DNA from: an uncultured Pelagibacteraceae bacterium
GTDB taxonomy: Bacteria; Pseudomonadota; Alphaproteobacteria; Pelagibacterales; Pelagibacteraceae
Assembly (NCBI GenBank): GCA_902554765.1
Contig: CACDPY010000001.1
Location: 62,001-126,000 of the forward strand
Length of the DNA stretch: 64,000 bases
Direction of reading: 5' to 3'
Below the pieces are notes generated by a model, which ran no database searches, had not been told where the DNA came from, and saw only the letters and a list, made by a program, of their open reading frames with translations. A program made the translations under genes and the position numbers. Position 1 is the stretch's first letter, and each line of letters starts with the position of its first letter. Positions 33,854 through 44,714 of the stretch are shown here, in pieces.

Positions 33854-34771
33854 ATGATTAAGAATTTTATCGTTGATTCAACGTGTAACGATATGCGTAT
33901 AGATAGATGGATAAGAAATACTCTAGGTAAACTTCCACAAGGATTAATTGAAAGAAACTTAAGAAATGGAAAGATTAAAGTTAATAAAAAAAAAATTAAA
34001 AGTTCATATAAAATTAAAACAAATGATGTAATCAATATATTCAATCTAAATTTCCAAGAAAAAAAACATCAAAAAAATATTAAATTTGATCCTTCAAATG
34101 ACATAATAAAATCTAATGAAGATTTAATTATTGAAAATAATGAAAACTTTATCGTCTTAAATAAAAACAGTGGTATATCAGTTCAAGGAGGAACTAAATC
34201 CAAAAAAAACTTAGTAGATATTTTTGCTAAAAGTGAAATTTTTTCTGGAACCAAACCTTTTTCTGTTCATAGACTAGACAAAGATACTTCTGGAGTTTTT
34301 ATAATGGCTAAGAATAGACAAACAGCTCAATTATTTACTTCATTATTTAGATTAAGAAAAGTTCACAAAACATACTTAGCAATATGTCATGGTGAATTAG
34401 AAAAAAATTCAGGTGAGTTTAATGATGATTTAATTCGTTTTGATAATGGAAAAAAGATAATTGAAAAAGCTAAAACAATTTTTAAAGTGATTGACAAAAA
34501 TAGTAATTCAACCTTAGTTCAAATGAAACCTATAACGGGTAGAAAACATCAATTAAGAAAACAATTATTTAATATAGGTCATTCAATTTATGGTGATAAA
34601 AAATATAAATCTGCAACCTCTACAAAAGGTATAAATAAAAATTTGATGCTTCATTCATTTGAAATAAAATTTATGATAAATGATAAGAAACATACTTATC
34701 AAGCGCTACTACCAGATTATTTCCGAAAATTATTAAAAACAAAAAGACTTAATTTTGTAAGTTTAAAATAA
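33854..34771 (+). CDS. RluA-family 23S rRNA pseudouridine synthase (RluC-like)
   Basis: S4-like N-terminus; [17 protein letters not shown] catalytic motif, [13 protein letters not shown]. Confidence 0.9.
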   Translation: MIKNFIVDSTCNDMRIDRWIRNTLGKLPQGLIERNLRNGKIKVNKKKIKSSYKIKTNDVINIFNLNFQEKKHQKNIKFDPSNDIIKSNEDLIIENNENFIVLNKNSGISVQGGTKSKKNLVDIFAKSEIFSGTKPFSVHRLDKDTSGVFIMAKNRQTAQLFTSLFRLRKVHKTYLAICHGELEKNSGEFNDDLIRFDNGKKIIEKAKTIFKVIDKNSNSTLVQMKPITGRKHQLRKQLFNIGHSIYGDKKYKSATSTKGINKNLMLHSFEIKFMINDKKHTYQALLPDYFRKLLKTKRLNFVSLK

Positions 34772-35369
34772 GATTTTTTACCAAAATATCTTCCAATTTA
34801 TCATAGTTTTGATCCTTAATTTTTTTAAGGTTAGTTATACCTTTATTTTTAATACCACATGGTATGATTGATTCATATTTTTTAAGGTCATTATCAATAT
34901 TTAATGAAAATCCATGATAAGCAATCCACTTACTTACTTTAAAACCTATAGCAGCAATTTTTTTAATTTGATTTTTATTTTTATACCAAATACCAATATT
35001 TTTTTTATCAGCGAAAGTTTCAATTTTATAAAATTTAAGTGTATCAATAATACTTTTTTCAATACAAGAAATGAATCTTCTAATGTCTTTATTTCTTTTT
35101 TTAAGATCAATAACAAAATAGCAAATTAATTGCCCAAATCCATGGTAAGTAATTTTTCCTCCTCTATTAGTTTTTACAATTTTGATCGATTTATCTAAAA
35201 TTTCATTTTCATTATAACTAGTGCCAGCTGTATAAATATCATTATGTTGTAAAAACCAAATTAGTTCTTTAGAATTATTTGTATGTAAATTCATTAAACG
35301 TTCTTGCATAAAGTTTAATGCATCTTCATATTTTACAGGTTTTTTTGACTTTTTGATCTCTATATTCAT
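34749..35369 (-). CDS. lipB: Octanoyltransferase (lipoyl(octanoyl) transferase)
   Basis: [49 protein letters not shown]. Confidence 0.93.
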   Translation of the reverse strand: MNIEIKKSKKPVKYEDALNFMQERLMNLHTNNSKELIWFLQHNDIYTAGTSYNENEILDKSIKIVKTNRGGKITYHGFGQLICYFVIDLKKRNKDIRRFISCIEKSIIDTLKFYKIETFADKKNIGIWYKNKNQIKKIAAIGFKVSKWIAYHGFSLNIDNDLKKYESIIPCGIKNKGITNLKKIKDQNYDKLEDILVKNLILNLQN

Positions 35370-35429
35370 TTAAAAATTGTAATCTTTATATTATGTATTA
35401 AAAGTTCCGACTGAATAATAGGAATATTT

Positions 35430-36803
35430 ATGACTTTAATTAAAAAAATAAAAGATAAAAAAGTCAATTTTGAATTTAATAAAGAATACATCAAAGTTGT
35501 AACGGATAAAATTGCCTCTAATGATGCGTTATTTATAACAAATTCTTTTAAGGAAATGCATCCTGCAGATGCCGCAGATATCATTGAGCATTTAAGCCAA
35601 AACGATAGAGAAAATTTAATCAAATTAAATAATTTTAAAATAGATCCTGAAGTTTTCATTGAACTAAATGAGTCTGTACAGTCGGAAATTATTAAATATC
35701 TCTCATCAGAAGCTATTGTTAGAATCTTAAAGAATTTAGACTCAGATGATGCAATTGCAATTTTAGAAAATGTAGAAGAAAAAGATAAAAATTCTATATT
35801 GAGTTCATTACCGCCGAAAGATCGTTTTGCTTTACTAGAAGGATTAAGTTATCCAGAAGATAGTGCTGCAAGGATTATGCAAAGGGAATTTACTGCTATA
35901 CCAAGTAATTGGTCTGTTGGACAAACTATTGATTATCTTAGAGAAAACAAAGATTTACCAGAGGAATTTTTAGAGATTTATATTGTTGATGAAAACTTTA
36001 AGCCTATAGGTACAGTTCCTTCTTCAAAAGTTTTAAGAACTCCAAGAGAATCTAAAATGTTAACAATTATGGATGACTCTACTTTTTTGATACCTGTTGA
36101 TATGGACAGAGAAGAAGTTGGAAATTTATTTGAAAATTATAACTTAAATTCAGCTTGTGTTATTGATAAAAATAATAAATTAGTTGGAATGATAACATCT
36201 GATGATGTGTTAACAGTTCTCAAGGAAGAAGCTGAGGAAGATGCATTAAGATTAGCTGGAGTAGGTGACGAAGAAATTACTGATGGTGTTATTACTAAAA
36301 CTAAAAGAAGATTTAACTGGTTGTTATTAAATCTTTTTACAGCATTCTTAGCTACATATTGTATAAGTTTATTTGGAGCCACTATTGAACAAATGGTAGT
36401 TTTGGCATTCCTAATGCCAGTAGTAGCCTCAATGGGTGGTAATGCAGGAATGCAAACGTTAGCTGTTACAGTAAGAACGCTTGCAACAAATGATTTAACA
36501 AAAAATAATTTTAATCAAAATATATTAAAAGAATTTAATATAGGTATTTTAAATGGAATAATTTTTGCAATTATAAGCGCTCTCATTGTACAGTTATGGT
36601 TTGAAGATAATCAACTTTCGTTAATAATTTCTATATCAATGATTTTAACAATGGTGGTAGCAGGTTTATTTGGAATACTAGTACCAGTTACTCTCAAAAG
36701 AATGAATATTGATCCTGCAATAGCATCAAGTGTTTTTGTTACAACAATAACTGATGTTATTGGATTTGTTTCCTTTTTAGGTGTAGGTGCTTACTTTTTG
36801 TAA
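35430..36803 (+). CDS. mgtE: Magnesium transporter MgtE
   Basis: MgtE N domain, CBS pair, PVVASMGGNAGMQTLAVTVR in the TM domain. Confidence 0.95.
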   Translation: MTLIKKIKDKKVNFEFNKEYIKVVTDKIASNDALFITNSFKEMHPADAADIIEHLSQNDRENLIKLNNFKIDPEVFIELNESVQSEIIKYLSSEAIVRILKNLDSDDAIAILENVEEKDKNSILSSLPPKDRFALLEGLSYPEDSAARIMQREFTAIPSNWSVGQTIDYLRENKDLPEEFLEIYIVDENFKPIGTVPSSKVLRTPRESKMLTIMDDSTFLIPVDMDREEVGNLFENYNLNSACVIDKNNKLVGMITSDDVLTVLKEEAEEDALRLAGVGDEEITDGVITKTKRRFNWLLLNLFTAFLATYCISLFGATIEQMVVLAFLMPVVASMGGNAGMQTLAVTVRTLATNDLTKNNFNQNILKEFNIGILNGIIFAIISALIVQLWFEDNQLSLIISISMILTMVVAGLFGILVPVTLKRMNIDPAIASSVFVTTITDVIGFVSFLGVGAYFL

Positions 36804-36805
36804 AA

Positions 36806-37618
36806 TTAAAAATTATCTATTAGTCGAATCTTATTAATATAGTAAGCTATAAATATTTTTGAATTTTTAATCTTATTTGATTTATTAAAGTTAAACTTAT
36901 TTCTTAGTTCAAAATATTCAATTGGAACATTAAATTCTTTTTTTAATTCCTTTTTTTTTTCAATCAAAATTCTTTTTAAATTTTTTTTATTCTTAATCTT
37001 CTTTTTAAAATTAATAATATTTGTAGCTAGTTTTCCAGCTTTAATTAATTCAGTTTTGTTAAGAAGTATATTTCGTGATGAAAGTGCCAGATTATTATTA
37101 TCTCTAATAGTTTTACAGAGAATGATTTTAGACTCATAATTTTTTTCAATATATTCTTTTAGCAAGTATAGTTGCTGATAATCCTTTTCACCCATAAATA
37201 TTTTTTTGGGTTTTATTAATTTTGTTAAACGGTCCATAACGTCAATTACACCTTCAAAATGTCCTTTTCTAAACTTTGCGCATAAAACTTTATCTTTTTT
37301 ATTTAACTTAATTTTAGATTTTCGTTTATAACCATAAATATCTTTCTTATTTGGTATGAAGACATAATCTACTCCTAATTTTTTTAAGATTGATAAATCT
37401 AATTTGTTATTTCTTGGATATCTTAAAAAATCCCTTTGGCTGTTAAATTGTGTTGGATTCACAAAAATACTAACAATAGTCTTTTTACATTGTTTTAGTG
37501 AACTTTTGATTAAAGATATATGACCCTTATGAAGACTTCCCATAGTTGGTACAAAGCCTAATTTTGTGACACCAAATAATGCCTCATTTAAATCATTATT
37601 ATTTATTAAAATTTTCAT
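36806..37618 (-). CDS. panC: Pantothenate synthetase; internal ATG giving MKILINNND preferred over the ORF-track start 37648
   Basis: GFVPTMGSLHKGHISLI, SIFVNPTQFN, FMGEKDYQQLYLL, SSRNILL. Confidence 0.92.
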   Translation of the reverse strand: MKILINNNDLNEALFGVTKLGFVPTMGSLHKGHISLIKSSLKQCKKTIVSIFVNPTQFNSQRDFLRYPRNNKLDLSILKKLGVDYVFIPNKKDIYGYKRKSKIKLNKKDKVLCAKFRKGHFEGVIDVMDRLTKLIKPKKIFMGEKDYQQLYLLKEYIEKNYESKIILCKTIRDNNNLALSSRNILLNKTELIKAGKLATNIINFKKKIKNKKNLKRILIEKKKELKKEFNVPIEYFELRNKFNFNKSNKIKNSKIFIAYYINKIRLIDNF

Positions 37619-37652
37619 TTGTATAAAACATTTTAATAAGTAAAACATTTAA

Positions 37653-38468
37653 ATGATTAAACAAGCAATTATTCCATTAGCAGGACTGGGTACCCGTCTA
37701 CTTCCACTAACAAGTGTTTTTGCAAAAGAACTTTTACCAATTAACGGAAGGCCTGGTATTGAGTATATTTTAGATGAATGTATTGATGCTGGTATTAAAG
37801 AAGTAGTTTTTATAATTTCTGATAAAAAAATAATGATTAAAGATTATTTTTATAATGACACTTTTTATAAAAGTATAATTAAAAAAAAGAAAGATCCTAG
37901 AATTACAAAAGAATACAAAAAAATATTAAGATATAAGAAAATGATAAAGTTTGTTTATCAAAATAAACCTTTAGGCACTGGTGATGCTGTATTAAAAACT
38001 GAAAAATATATTAAGAATAATTTTTTTTTAATGTTACTACCTGATGATCTTATAATTAAAAAAAATTGTTCAAAATCTATGATTAAAGTTCATAAAATTT
38101 ACAAATCATCAGTAATGGCCAGTATGAATGTCAATCGTAAAACAGTTTCTAGATGGGGCATTTATAAGATAGACAAAAAATTAAATAAAAAAAACTATTT
38201 AATAAATAAAGTTATAGAAAAACCATCAGTTAAATTTGCGCCTTCAAATAAAGCTGTAATTGGTAGATACATTTTACCTAAAAGGATTTTTTTAAAATTA
38301 AAAAAACTAAAACCAGGTAAAAGTGGAGAACTACATATTACAGATGCAATCCAATCACTAATAAATGATAAAGAAAAATTTATTGCACATAATTTTTCAG
38401 GTAAATATTTAGATTGTGGAACGATGGCCGGTTATATTAAATCATCAATGGAAATAAAAAAAATATGA
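37653..38468 (+). CDS. galU: UTP-glucose-1-phosphate uridylyltransferase
   Basis: AIIPLAGLGTRLLPLTSVFAKELLPI, YQNKPLGTGDAVL. Confidence 0.92.
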   Translation: MIKQAIIPLAGLGTRLLPLTSVFAKELLPINGRPGIEYILDECIDAGIKEVVFIISDKKIMIKDYFYNDTFYKSIIKKKKDPRITKEYKKILRYKKMIKFVYQNKPLGTGDAVLKTEKYIKNNFFLMLLPDDLIIKKNCSKSMIKVHKIYKSSVMASMNVNRKTVSRWGIYKIDKKLNKKNYLINKVIEKPSVKFAPSNKAVIGRYILPKRIFLKLKKLKPGKSGELHITDAIQSLINDKEKFIAHNFSGKYLDCGTMAGYIKSSMEIKKI

Positions 38469-39763
38469 AATTATGCATGATAGGTACTGGCTATGTTGGA
38501 CTAGTAAGTGGAGTTTGTTTTTCTGATTTAGGTAATGATGTGATTTGTGTTGATAAAGATATAAATAAAATTAATTCCCTTAAAAAAGGAAAAATTCCTA
38601 TTTATGAGCCCGGTTTATCAGAATTAGTAAATAAAAATTATAAAAATAAAAAGTTATCATTTTCTTCAGATTTAAGAACATCAGTAAAAAATAGTGATAT
38701 TATTTTTATTTGTGTTGGCACACCTACAAAAAAAGGTGGAAGCTCTGCAGATTTAAATCAAATTTATAATGTTGCAAAAGAACTGAGTTTATCAATAAAT
38801 AAGTTTAAAATAATTATAACAAAATCTACAGTTCCAGTTACTACTGGTGATGAGATTGAAAAAATTTTATCTAAAAAAAATAGTAAAAATAAATTTGCAG
38901 TTATATCTAATCCCGAATTTTTAAGAGAAGGTGAGGCTATAAGAGATTTTACTTATCCTGATAGAGTAGTAATTGGTTCTAACGACATAAAATCAAATAA
39001 GATTATGAAAAATTTATATTCACCCTTAATATCAAAAGGAGCTCAATATGTTCATACATCAAGAAGAGCTGCTGAATTGATCAAATATGCATCTAATGCT
39101 TTTTTAGCTACAAAGATCACATTTATAAATGAAATAGCAAATTTATGTGAAAAAACTGGAATTGATGTTGAAGATATTTCTATAGGAATGGGTCTAGATA
39201 AAAGAATAGGTAGTCGTTTTTTACGAGCAGGCCCAGCATATGGTGGCTCCTGTTTTCCAAAAGACACTAGAGCTATCATCTCTACAGCAGATAAATTTAA
39301 AACTAATTTATCAGTAATTAAGTCAGTAATAAAATCTAATCAAAATAGATCAAGTATCTTACTTAAGCGAGTTCATGCAATTTTAAAAAATAAAGTAAAA
39401 AATAAAAAGATAACTTTTCTTGGTGTGACCTTTAAAGCAAATACAGACGACATGAGAGACTCTTCGAGTCTTATTATGATACCAGCTTTGTCTAAAAAAG
39501 GAGCATTAATAAAGTATTATGATCCTACTGGTTTTAAAAAAGATTTTGAAAAAATTAAAAATGTTTCATATGAAAACACAATTAAAAAATCTTTAGAAGG
39601 ATCTGATCTAGTCATAATTCATACAGAATGGAATGATTTTAAATCATTAAATTTTAAAAATATGGTAAAGGGTAAAAAATTTATCATTTATGATATGAGA
39701 AACATATATTCACCATCAAAAATAAAAGCTCAAGGTTTTAAATATTTTAGTATTGGTAGGTAG
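38465..39763 (+). CDS. ugd: UDP-glucose 6-dehydrogenase
   Basis: MIGTGYVGLVSGVCFSDLGNDV, GPAYGGSCFPKDTRA. Confidence 0.94.
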   Translation: MKLCMIGTGYVGLVSGVCFSDLGNDVICVDKDINKINSLKKGKIPIYEPGLSELVNKNYKNKKLSFSSDLRTSVKNSDIIFICVGTPTKKGGSSADLNQIYNVAKELSLSINKFKIIITKSTVPVTTGDEIEKILSKKNSKNKFAVISNPEFLREGEAIRDFTYPDRVVIGSNDIKSNKIMKNLYSPLISKGAQYVHTSRRAAELIKYASNAFLATKITFINEIANLCEKTGIDVEDISIGMGLDKRIGSRFLRAGPAYGGSCFPKDTRAIISTADKFKTNLSVIKSVIKSNQNRSSILLKRVHAILKNKVKNKKITFLGVTFKANTDDMRDSSSLIMIPALSKKGALIKYYDPTGFKKDFEKIKNVSYENTIKKSLEGSDLVIIHTEWNDFKSLNFKNMVKGKKFIIYDMRNIYSPSKIKAQGFKYFSIGR

Positions 39764-39767
39764 AGTT

Positions 39768-40229
39768 TTATTTTAGCTCAAATATTGCATCAACTTCCAC
39801 TGAAACACCAAGTGGTAAACTGTTTGTGCTTACAGCAGCTCTTGTATGCATTCCAGCTTCCCCAAAAATTGAAGCTATCAAATCAGAAGCTCCATTAATT
39901 ACTTTTGGTTGTTCAGTAAAATCGTCAGTAGAATTTACAAAACCAGTTAATTTAATACATGATTTAACTTTGGATAAATCATCTCCACAAGCTTTTTTAA
40001 CTTGCGCAACAATACTTAATGCACATCTTTTAGCTGCATTATAACCTGCTTCAGTATCTAAATCTTTTCCAACTTTACCCTTTATTAATTGACCATTATC
40101 ATCAATTGATATTTGTCCTGAAATAAAAAGCATTCTTCCTGAAATCTTTGCTGCCACATAATTTCCTACTGGGGCTTTGGCATCTGGTAAATTTATATTT
40201 AGTTCCTTTATTTTGTCATTGTAATTCAT
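39768..40229 (-). CDS. RidA family (YjgF/YER057c/UK114) protein
   Basis: APVGNYVAAKISGRMLFISGQIS, TRAAVSTNSLPLGVSVEVDAIFEL. Confidence 0.88.
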   Translation of the reverse strand: MNYNDKIKELNINLPDAKAPVGNYVAAKISGRMLFISGQISIDDNGQLIKGKVGKDLDTEAGYNAAKRCALSIVAQVKKACGDDLSKVKSCIKLTGFVNSTDDFTEQPKVINGASDLIASIFGEAGMHTRAAVSTNSLPLGVSVEVDAIFELK

Positions 40230-42811
40230 TTTGATTTCCTTTTTTTTGATTTTTTAGTTTTATCGTATTCTTTTCTTTTCTCAATCAATATTAATGCTTC
40301 TTCCATAGTAATTTCTGTTGGATCTTTTTCTTCAGGTATTGTTGCATTAAGAGATTTATATTTAATGTATGGGCCGTATTGTCCTTTCATTATTCGAACT
40401 GGTTTTTTATCCTCAGGATGTTCACCTAAATCTTTGATCATTGACGAAGACATTCTTCCAGGTTTAGCTTCAGCTATTAAGGTTATTGCTCTATTTAATC
40501 CAATAGAAAAAATTTCTTCAATATTTTCTATTCGTGCCGACTTATTTTCACATTTTAAATAAGGACCAAATCTTCCAGTATTTAATGTAATTTCTTTTTG
40601 ATTGTCAGGATTAATTCCTAAAGATTTTGGTAAAGAACATAAAAATTGAGCTTTTTCCAAATCAATATTTTCTAATTCAAGACCTTTAGGAATAGAAACA
40701 TTTTTTAAAAGTTCATTGACATCCGATTTTATTTTTTTAGTTTTCTTTTTTTTCTTTGGTTGTTTTTCAATAATTAGATCTTCTGGAATTTTCTCATATT
40801 GAAGGTAAGGACCAAATCTACCATTTTTTAAATATATATCGTTACCATTTTCATGTTTTCCAATAAATTTTGGTTCAGCCAATTGTGCTTGTGCAGCAGC
40901 TTTAGCTTTTGATAAAGGTCTTGTAAACTTACATTCTGGATAGTTTGAGCAACCTATAAAAGCACCACCTCTGAAACTGTTTTTTAGACTAAGAGTTCCA
41001 GTGTTGCATAATTGACATTTTCTAACAATATTTCCATTATCATCTTTATCAAATACTAAATCTCCTAAACTGTCATTTAAGAGATCTAAAACTTCTCTAG
41101 TTCTTTTTTCTTTTACCTCAGAAACATTATTATGAAAATCTTTCCAAAATAATTCTAAAACTTTTATCCAACTTTCTTTTCCTGTGGTAATTTCATCAAG
41201 TTGATCCTCTAAACTTGCTGTAAAATTATAATCAACATATTTAGAAAATAATTTTTCTAAAAAAGCTGAAATTAATTTTCCTCTATCTGTAGGAAAAAAT
41301 CTTTTATTTAAAATTTCAGCATATCCTCTATTAGCTATTGTAGAAATTATGCTTGCATAAGTAGATGGTCTTCCAATGCCTAGTTCTTCAAGTTTTTTTA
41401 CCAAACTTGCCTCAGAATATCTTGGAGGAGGTTGAGTAAAATGTTGTTCATCTAATAAAGCTTCTATATTAACTGGTTCTTTAGACATCTCAGGTAAAAT
41501 GTTTTCATCATCATCTTTATTTGGATTATTATAAATTTTTAAAAAACCATCAAATTTAAGAACAGAACCACTAGCTTTACAAATTGTACCTTTGTCATTT
41601 GATGTAATAGTAATTGTATTTCTATCAAATTTTGCAGTTTCCATTTGAGAAGATAAAGCTCTTCTCCAAATCAAATCGTAAAGTTTATTTTGATCTGTAC
41701 TTAAATATTTCTTAATACTTTGTGGGGATCGGATAATATCTGTAGGTCTTATTGCTTCATGAGCTTCTTGAGCATTTTTTGCTTTTTTTCCAGAATAATT
41801 GAGAGCTGTTTCAGGCAAATACTCGTTACCAATTTCTTTTTTTATATAATCTCTAAATGTTAAAACAGCATCTTTAGATAAATTAGTTCCATCAGTTCTC
41901 ATGTAGGTAATTAAACCAATTGTTTCACCCTCAATTTCAATACCCTGGTAAAGTTTTTGTGCAATTTGCATAGTTCTTGATGCTCCAAAACCTAATCTGC
42001 TTGAAGCAGTTTGTTGAAGAGTAGACGTAGTAAATGGACCTGAGGGGTTTCGACTAATTATCTTGCTTGATATATCAGTTATATCAAATTTTTTTTTATT
42101 AATATTTGAAATAGCTTTGTTGATTTCATCCTTATTTTTAAAAGAAAATTTTTCAATTTTTTTATTATCTAGTTGACTAATACTAGCTGTAATATTTTGT
42201 TTTTTATTGTCATTAAATTTTACACTTAAAGTCCAAAATTCTTCTGGTTTAAAAGATTCTATTTGATGTTCTCTTTCAGTGATTAATTTAAGAGCGACAG
42301 ACTGAACTCTTCCAGCAGATTTTGAACCCGGTAATTTTGTCCAGAGTATTGGTGAAATATTAAAACCAACTAAATAATCTAAAGCTCTTCTAGCCATATA
42401 AGCATCAACTAATAATGGCTCAATTTGTCTTGGATTTTCAATTCCATGGATTACAGCTTTTTTAGTTATCTCATTAAAAACAACTCGTTCAATTTCTTTA
42501 TCTTTTAAAAGTTTTTTTTCATTTAAATATTCTTTTACATGCCAGGCAATGGCTTCACCTTCACGGTCAGGGTCGGTAGCTAATATAATTTTAGACGAGT
42601 CTTTTGCCGCATCAGTAATTTCTTTAAGATATTTTTTTGAAAAACTGTCAACTTCCCACTCCATTTTGAAATCTTGATCTGGATCAACTGAACCATTTTT
42701 AGAAGGTAAGTCTCTTATATGACCATAACTTGCTAAAACTTTATAATCATCACCCAAATACTTATTAATTGTTTTAGCTTTAGCAGGACTTTCTACAATG
42801 ACCAAATTCAT
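40226..42811 (-). CDS. topA: DNA topoisomerase I
   Basis: LVIVESPAKAKTINKYLG, TDPDREGEAIAWHV, GLITYMRTDGTNLS, C-terminal Zn motif and repeats. Confidence 0.97.
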   Translation of the reverse strand: MNLVIVESPAKAKTINKYLGDDYKVLASYGHIRDLPSKNGSVDPDQDFKMEWEVDSFSKKYLKEITDAAKDSSKIILATDPDREGEAIAWHVKEYLNEKKLLKDKEIERVVFNEITKKAVIHGIENPRQIEPLLVDAYMARRALDYLVGFNISPILWTKLPGSKSAGRVQSVALKLITEREHQIESFKPEEFWTLSVKFNDNKKQNITASISQLDNKKIEKFSFKNKDEINKAISNINKKKFDITDISSKIISRNPSGPFTTSTLQQTASSRLGFGASRTMQIAQKLYQGIEIEGETIGLITYMRTDGTNLSKDAVLTFRDYIKKEIGNEYLPETALNYSGKKAKNAQEAHEAIRPTDIIRSPQSIKKYLSTDQNKLYDLIWRRALSSQMETAKFDRNTITITSNDKGTICKASGSVLKFDGFLKIYNNPNKDDDENILPEMSKEPVNIEALLDEQHFTQPPPRYSEASLVKKLEELGIGRPSTYASIISTIANRGYAEILNKRFFPTDRGKLISAFLEKLFSKYVDYNFTASLEDQLDEITTGKESWIKVLELFWKDFHNNVSEVKEKRTREVLDLLNDSLGDLVFDKDDNGNIVRKCQLCNTGTLSLKNSFRGGAFIGCSNYPECKFTRPLSKAKAAAQAQLAEPKFIGKHENGNDIYLKNGRFGPYLQYEKIPEDLIIEKQPKKKKKTKKIKSDVNELLKNVSIPKGLELENIDLEKAQFLCSLPKSLGINPDNQKEITLNTGRFGPYLKCENKSARIENIEEIFSIGLNRAITLIAEAKPGRMSSSMIKDLGEHPEDKKPVRIMKGQYGPYIKYKSLNATIPEEKDPTEITMEEALILIEKRKEYDKTKKSKKRKSK

Positions 42812-42847
42812 AGACTACAAACTACTCAAATCACTTAGATAGTCAAT

Positions 42848-43426
42848 TTAATAAATTTTTGTCTTTGTTTCCTCTTTATTTTTCAATCTTTTGATATTTT
42901 CTCTATGAGTAAAAAATATCAAGACAAACATAATAGTAAAAAAAATTCCCTGATCAAATTGAGTTAAAATTAATAAATATATTGGTATGGAAGCTGCACC
43001 TACTAAAGATGATAACGAAGAATACTTAGAAATGAAAAAAGTTACAAACCAAGAAATAGTAAAAATAATTCCAAAATAAATATTTATAGCAAATAAAATT
43101 CCGACATAAGTTGCAACACCTTTTCCACCTTTAAATTTTAACCAAATTGGAAAAACATGACCTAAGAAAGCACACAAAGAGGCAATATATAAAAAATCTT
43201 GATAAAAAATTTTTACATAAACGACAGGAGTTATTGCTTTCAAAATATCTAGTACCAATGTTGAGTAACCTATTGTTTTATTTCCAGTTCTCAGCGCATT
43301 AGTAGCTCCAATGTTACCTGAACCAATTTGTCTAATATCTTTTTTTAAAAAGATTTTTGTTAAAATAAAACCAAATGGTATGGAGCCCATGAGGTAAGAA
43401 ATTATACCTATTAAAAAAATATCCAT
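42848..43426 (-). CDS. plsY: Glycerol-3-phosphate acyltransferase PlsY
   Basis: GSIPFGFILTKI, GSGNIGATNALRTGNK, FKGGKGVAT. Confidence 0.94.
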   Translation of the reverse strand: MDIFLIGIISYLMGSIPFGFILTKIFLKKDIRQIGSGNIGATNALRTGNKTIGYSTLVLDILKAITPVVYVKIFYQDFLYIASLCAFLGHVFPIWLKFKGGKGVATYVGILFAINIYFGIIFTISWFVTFFISKYSSLSSLVGAASIPIYLLILTQFDQGIFFTIMFVLIFFTHRENIKRLKNKEETKTKIY

Positions 43427-43427
43427 T

Positions 43428-44714
43428 CTATAGCTTAAATAATTCTTTTCCTTTTACAAAGGTATTTGTAACTTTTCCTTGAAGTTTTTTATCTTCTATT
43501 GAAGTATTTTTTGATTTTGAGATTAATTTTTCTTTTTTTACAATCCATGGTTTATCAATATCAACTATACATAGGTCAGCATCATTTCCTATAGAAAGAT
43601 TTCCTTTATTTATTTTAAGTATTTTTGCAGGATTAGATGTCAGAGACCTAATAATAGTCTCAAGCTTAAGAGATCCATTATGATATAATTCTAAACTTAA
43701 AGATAATAAAGTTTCTATACCTGAAGCTCCGGTAGCAGCTTGAGCAAAAGTTAATCTTTTTGATTCTTCATCTTCAGGTTTATGATCTGAAACAATTACA
43801 TCAATCAAACCATCTTTTAAACCTTGAACCAAAGCTAACCTATCTTCCTCTCTTCTTAATGGGGGAGATAACTTTAAAAAAGTTCTAAAATCTCCAATAT
43901 CATTTTCATTTAATGAAAGGTTATTAATTGAAACACCCGAGGTAAATTTAACAATTTCTTTTCTATGTTTTATAACTTCGACTGATTTTTGTGATGATAA
44001 TTGTGATATGTGATATCTACATTTGACTTTTTCTAGCAGTGTTAAATCTCTTTCAATTAAAATTCTTTCTGCTATTTCTGGGATACCCGATAATCCCAAT
44101 TTAGATGCAATTATTCCAGAATTTATCATACCGTTTTTCGCGAGCTCGAAGTCTTCAGCGTGTTGCATTATCAAACAACCTAAATCTTTTGCTGAGTTCA
44201 TTATCCTTGACATTAATCTAGGATTTTGAATTGTTTTTATTCCATCGGTGAAAGCAATTATTCCTTTATTTTGTAAAAGACCAAATTCTGTCATGTTGGT
44301 ACCTTCAATATTTTTTGTAAGAGAAGCACATGGAAAAATATTTATTTTTGACTTATCTCTTCCTCTTCTTTTTAAAAAGTCGACTATAGATACATTGTCT
44401 ATAATTGGATCAGTATTTGGCATTGTAACCACTGATGTTACTCCTCCTGATAAAGCTGCATTGCTTAAGGTTCTAAAATTTTCTTTATATTCATATCCAG
44501 GTTCACCAACAAAAACCCTCATATCTACCAAGCCTGGAAAAATATATTTCCCTTTTAAGTCAATCGGTTTTTCTCTACTTGGTAAATTGTTAACATTAAC
44601 TTTTTTTCCTATAGCTTCGATTTTACCATCTTCACTTATGATCAAACCTCCAATATCATTAATTGAATTATGAGGGTCGATTATATTAGCGTTTATAAAA
44701 TATTGCTTTTTCAT
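43428..44714 (-). CDS. pyrC: Dihydroorotase
   Basis: FPGLVDMRVFVGEPGYEYKE, VSDHKPEDEESK; adjacent to pyrB. Confidence 0.9.
   Translation of the reverse strand: MKKQYFINANIIDPHNSINDIGGLIISEDGKIEAIGKKVNVNNLPSREKPIDLKGKYIFPGLVDMRVFVGEPGYEYKENFRTLSNAALSGGVTSVVTMPNTDPIIDNVSIVDFLKRRGRDKSKINIFPCASLTKNIEGTNMTEFGLLQNKGIIAFTDGIKTIQNPRLMSRIMNSAKDLGCLIMQHAEDFELAKNGMINSGIIASKLGLSGIPEIAERILIERDLTLLEKVKCRYHISQLSSQKSVEVIKHRKEIVKFTSGVSINNLSLNENDIGDFRTFLKLSPPLRREEDRLALVQGLKDGLIDVIVSDHKPEDEESKRLTFAQAATGASGIETLLSLSLELYHNGSLKLETIIRSLTSNPAKILKINKGNLSIGNDADLCIVDIDKPWIVKKEKLISKSKNTSIEDKKLQGKVTNTFVKGKELFKL

Noticed and set aside
35366-35659. Minus-strand 97-aa ORF overlapping the mgtE 5' end
   Set aside because: MgtE N-domain reads clearly on the plus strand from 35430; the minus ORF has no family features.
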